A stretch of 64,000 nt of DNA, from NCBI RefSeq assembly GCF_000383595.1, contig NZ_KB911581.1:8701519-8765518 (forward strand), written 5' to 3'. The notes below the pieces were generated by a model that saw only the letters and a list, made by a program, of their open reading frames with translations, made no database searches and had not been told where the DNA came from. Numbering within the stretch: the first letter of the stretch is position 1; every line of letters starts with the position of its first letter. A program made the translations under genes and the position numbers. Of this stretch, positions 61,308 through 64,000 are shown one piece after another. Source of the DNA: Streptomyces bottropensis ATCC 25435 (GTDB taxonomy: Bacteria > Actinomycetota > Actinomycetes > Streptomycetales > Streptomycetaceae).

Positions 61308-61785
61308 TCAGTTCGTTTTCGGGAGCCCCCACCGAGCGTCGCCGACTTGCTGCGCGACCTTGCGCAGCATGGTCCCCGTCACGTGCATGTACCGGGCGCG
61401 CATCCGTGCCGCTCCCCCGGGCTCCCAGCCCATGATCGAGTCGATCTCGACGTCAGGGACGCCGAGGATCAGGAGGACGGTCGCGGCGGTGTGGCGAGCG
61501 TCATGGAGGCGGCCGTCCCGTACGCCCACGTCCCGAAGCAGCCGCTTCCAGACGTCGAAGTCGATGTTCGGACTCAGCGCTCCGCCGATCGGCGAGGCGA
61601 AGACGTAACCCTTGCCCCCCAGTCGGCACCGGCCGCGATCCGCTCCCGCTCCTGGGCCTCCTGGTGCTGGCGGAGAATCTTGATCAGCGGATCAGGCAGG
61701 CCGATGGTGCGCCGCCCGGCACGCGACTTGGTGGACTTGTGCTCGCGTCGGGTCTGCTCCCGCTTTTTTGGGGCCCCGGGGGTCG
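61308..61785 (-). pseudogene. Decayed tyrosine integrase, C-terminal half
   Basis: The catalytic half of an integrase is readable without start codon: KSTKSRAGRRTIGLPDPLI upstream, then RQHQEAQERERIAAGADWG, then after a one-base shift in a run of C (61614-61620) YVFASPIGGALSPNIDFDVW, HDARHTAATVLLILGV (HxxR) and RARYMHVTG (Tyr). The N-terminal half is missing. It lies right behind tRNA-Ser, the remains of an element once integrated there. An open 73-codon frame at its end alone would give a misleading small protein. Confidence 0.82.
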
Positions 61786-62113
61786 GCCGGTGGACGGCCG
61801 CTCGGGGAGATATCCGGCAGCTTCGAGCCGCCTCTTCAGGTCGGGCAGCTGACCCTCGACGCAGCGGGCGTAGGACGCCAGGAGCGCGGCGACGCTGTTC
61901 CGGGCCACTCCGCCACCTGAGTGGGTGGGATCCCGTCGTTCAGCCACTTCGTCAGGCGCGTGTCCCGATTGTCGTAGGCGCGCCGTCCGGTGGGCGAGCC
62001 GAAGGCGTGTGGGGCGGTACGGCCTTATGGGCATTGCGCCACGCCCGACGGATGACGGAATGGGTGAGGATGCCGCCCGACTCGCCTTGGAGGCTGGGAA
62101 CCAGGTTCACTTA
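61786..62113. other. Remnant DNA behind the decayed integrase
   Basis: No intact gene. A minus-strand stretch reading NSVAALLASYARCVEG and then QLPDLKRRLEAAGYLP (about 61835-61915) looks like a fragment of another element gene. The rest shows no pattern. Confidence 0.45.
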
Positions 62114-62695
62114 TCACAAGCCGTTTTCACCGGCAGTCAGGTTTGGATTCGTAGCCACGTTCGCCGGTTGGGCAATGTAGATCCAGTCGAAGCCGTCGTA
62201 TCCCTCGGTGTCCAGATGCTGTGCGCGGTTGAGCCCGGCGCGTATCGCCACGCGCTGAGAAGCAAGGTTGGCTGGTCGAACGCGGGCGATCAGCGGGAGT
62301 TCGGGCAGATGATGGGATGCCCAGGTGGCAACCGCGGCTGCGGCTTCGGCGGCGAAGCCCTGGCCCCAGGCTGAGGTGGCGAAACGGTAGAAGAGGTTCA
62401 GGACCGGGGCCCCGTGCAGTTCCATGGGCTTGATTCCGCAGAATCCGAGCCGCTGAGCGGAGCCGTGGTGCCGGACAACCCAGTACCCGTATCCGTACCG
62501 CCGCCACTGGTCGTCCCACCGCTGGTAGAGCGCCTCTGCTTCCTCGAACCGGGCGAGCGCATCGGACGGGTTGTGGGCACAGGTCTCAGGATCGCGGTGG
62601 ACGGCGAAGATCGCCTCGACATCGGATGCGGTCGGGCGTCTCAGCAACAGCCGGGCGGTCTGCAGCTCGACGGCTGCTGGGCTCCGGTCACTCAT
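62114..62695 (-). CDS. GNAT-family acetyltransferase (RimJ/RimL-like)
   Basis: This 193-residue protein has an N-terminal strand ARLLLRRPTASDVEAIF and the acetyl-CoA loop SAWGQGFAAEAAAAV, and ends with ASQRVAIRAGL. It is of the RimJ/RimL type that acetylates an N-terminal amine or a small molecule. The ATG overlaps the TetR stop (ATGA), so it is co-transcribed with the regulator. Confidence 0.9.
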   Translation of the reverse strand: MSDRSPAAVELQTARLLLRRPTASDVEAIFAVHRDPETCAHNPSDALARFEEAEALYQRWDDQWRRYGYGYWVVRHHGSAQRLGFCGIKPMELHGAPVLNLFYRFATSAWGQGFAAEAAAAVATWASHHLPELPLIARVRPANLASQRVAIRAGLNRAQHLDTEGYDGFDWIYIAQPANVATNPNLTAGENGL

Positions 62696-63312
62696 GTCAA
62701 GACCGCATCACCGGTACGGAAGATTCGGTTCAGGTGGTGGTCCAGGACTGTGGTCGCGGACTCCGGGCTGCGCTGGCCGACGAGGATGCTGGTGCCGAGT
62801 CCCGCAGACATGGCAAGCAGGCCGGCTGCCTCCAACCGTGCGTCCACACCGGGCTCAAGCAGTGCCGCTTCTTGCGCCTGGCGGAGGAGTTCGGTCAGGG
62901 CATCTTCGGCGGCATCGGGGTTCTTGATGAAGGGCTGGGCTGCGAGCGCCGGGTCGTTCACGGCCAGAACTGCGTATGAGGTGTAGAGGTGGTGGAAGGT
63001 GCGGCTCTCGTCGTCTGTCGGCAGCGCCGCCATCAGCAGCGCCTTGACCATCGCGCGCGGACCAGGACTGTCCCCGGCGGCCCGTACACGGGCGGAGACC
63101 CGCTCCCCGAATCTCTCCGCCAGAAGCTCAAGCCCGAAGAACAGCAACTTTTCCTTGGTCTGGAAGTAGTACTGCACCAGCCGCAGTGATACGCCCGCCT
63201 CCGCTGCCACATCGCGCATCCCGACGGCATGCAGCCCGCGTCGGCCGGCGACCCGGACGAGGGCCTCGGCGATCTCGGTGCGCCGTTCTGCGTGGTCTAC
63301 GCGCTTGGGCAT
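62692..63312 (-). CDS. TetR-family repressor
   Basis: This protein has 206 residues; the N-terminal HTH (ALVRVAGRRGLHAVGMRDVA, EAGVSLRLVQYYFQTKEKLL) is followed by a helical ligand-binding domain. It is divergent from the alpha/beta hydrolase gene, and a large palindrome lies between them, so it probably represses both. ATG 63310-63312 is taken; the extension to 63354 has no site. Confidence 0.9.
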   Translation of the reverse strand: MPKRVDHAERRTEIAEALVRVAGRRGLHAVGMRDVAAEAGVSLRLVQYYFQTKEKLLFFGLELLAERFGERVSARVRAAGDSPGPRAMVKALLMAALPTDDESRTFHHLYTSYAVLAVNDPALAAQPFIKNPDAAEDALTELLRQAQEAALLEPGVDARLEAAGLLAMSAGLGTSILVGQRSPESATTVLDHHLNRIFRTGDAVLT

Positions 63313-63359
63313 CGGCCGGTTCTCCCCTCGTCGTTCCTGCCATGGCTCCCACATCTTGA

Positions 63360-63397
63360 TGATACAGCTGTACCAACTCCGTGGTACGTTCGTATCA
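63360..63397. promoter_or_regulatory. TetR operator, palindromic
   Basis: TGATACAGCTGTACCA (63360-63375) and TGGTACGTTCGTATCA (63382-63397) form an inverted repeat with half-site TGATAC-4 nt-GTACCA and a 6-bp centre. It lies between the divergent repressor and hydrolase genes. Confidence 0.75.
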
Positions 63398-63422
63398 CAA
63401 AACCGAGACGCCGGAGGTGGCC

Positions 63423-64000
63423 ATGACTGAGACCGCTGCCCGACCCCAGGCCGATGTCGGCCGTTATGTGAGCGATGACTGGCGGGATCGCTACTTCACG
63501 GCCTGCGATGCGGTCTACGCACTGGGGGCGCCCGCGCTCGCGGAAGAGGACGTCGAGACGTCCTTCGGTACGACTCACGTCCACCGCTATGGCCCCGCGA
63601 ACGAGGCTGCCCAATCCCGCACCCCCATCGTCCTGGTGCACGGGGCGGGCTCCTGCTCCGCCATGTGGTACCCGAACACCCCCGCTCTCAGCGCAGACCG
63701 CCCGGTCTACGCGATCGACACCCTGGGCGATCCCGGCCGCAGCGTGCAGCGCGAACCCATCCACCAGCCCGAACATGCGGCGCGGTGGCTGGATGAGACG
63801 CTCGCCGGGCTCGGACTCGACCGCGTCCACCTCGTCGGCTCCTCCTACGGAGGCTGGCTTGCCCTGAACCAGGCGCACCGCAGGCCCGGTCGCCTCGCCT
63901 CGGTCACCTTGCTCGACCCCGGCGGCCTGGAGAAGGTGGGGTTGCGCTTCTTCGTCTGGATCTTCGCCAGCCTCTTCGCAACCTTCGCGCCCAAGGTGCT
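63423..64000 (+). CDS. Alpha/beta hydrolase, cut by window end
   Basis: The first 192 or so residues are visible. HG oxyanion motif IVLVHGAGSCSAMW and nucleophile elbow VGSSYGGWL show the alpha/beta hydrolase fold; Asp and His of the triad should lie beyond the end. ATG at 63423 has GGAGG 7 nt before it. It is probably repressed by the divergent TetR protein; the inducer may be its substrate. Confidence 0.88.
   Translation, partial: MTETAARPQADVGRYVSDDWRDRYFTACDAVYALGAPALAEEDVETSFGTTHVHRYGPANEAAQSRTPIVLVHGAGSCSAMWYPNTPALSADRPVYAIDTLGDPGRSVQREPIHQPEHAARWLDETLAGLGLDRVHLVGSSYGGWLALNQAHRRPGRLASVTLLDPGGLEKVGLRFFVWIFASLFATFAPKV

Noticed and set aside
61308..61529. Small 73-residue gene behind tRNA-Ser
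   Set aside because: It is only the last part of an integrase whose homology continues upstream in two frames, so it is part of a pseudogene.

Overview
The window is high-GC actinobacterial DNA, almost certainly from a Streptomyces chromosome. The evidence is bldC, a valine-type amino acid dehydrogenase, lsr2, a DUF6274 and a DUF3073 protein, a mycothiol-type maleylpyruvate isomerase family enzyme, frequent GTG and TTG starts, and a run of housekeeping genes (hrpA, vdh, purM, purF, purL/Q/S, purC, purD, dnaX). From memory this order resembles the S. coelicolor SCO4067-SCO4096 region.

Positions 1 to about 19,027 look like the right-hand part of an integrative mobilizable element inserted at the 3' end of a tRNA-Lys gene (19028-19100, minus strand). 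Its left end lies outside the window. The conserved core is a relaxase, a MobC-like protein, a DUF2637 (SpdB-like) membrane protein, a DUF3631 ATPase, an excisionase, an XRE repressor and a tyrosine integrase (8014-15612). Two homologous hairpin-bearing intergenic modules sit in this core. Between integrase and tRNA-Lys lies cargo of unknown function: a PIN-nuclease-like protein and a two-gene unit of a zinc-cluster protein and a small membrane-anchored protein.

The leftmost 8 kb is the most unusual part. A tightly coupled minus-strand operon encodes an RsbW-like ATPase, a MurA/NikO-type enolpyruvyl transferase, a cytosolic 5'-nucleotidase, two tandem dCTP-deaminase-like proteins, a GT4 glycosyltransferase and a serine hydrolase. 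Most of its genes overlap by 4 nt. A divergent XRE regulator and an HFCD-family flavoprotein face it. The two deaminase-like paralogues have lost complementary active-site elements, which suggests an obligate heteromer. The operon may make a nucleotide-derived metabolite or may act on nucleotide pools; neither is shown.

From 19 to 34 kb lie an amino acid permease, a DEAD-box helicase with a 141-bp tandem repeat, a lipoprotein, a small metallopeptidase, a membrane metallophosphoesterase, a tRNA Glu-Asp-Phe cluster, a secreted protein, hrpA, a second identical tRNA-Asp, a DUF6274 gene and bldC. From 34 to 61 kb lie vdh, a DUF3073 gene and the purine genes (purM-purF; purS-purQ-purL coupled by 4-nt overlaps; purC; purD). 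Interspersed are lsr2, tRNA-Gly genes, an ABC exporter with a two-component system, an N,N-dimethylformamidase-beta-like protein, a large membrane protein, dnaX and the SRP RNA.

From 61 kb to the end, a tRNA-Ser is followed by a decayed integrase, marking an old insertion. After it come a TetR-GNAT pair and a divergent alpha/beta hydrolase cut by the window end, with a clear palindromic operator between them.
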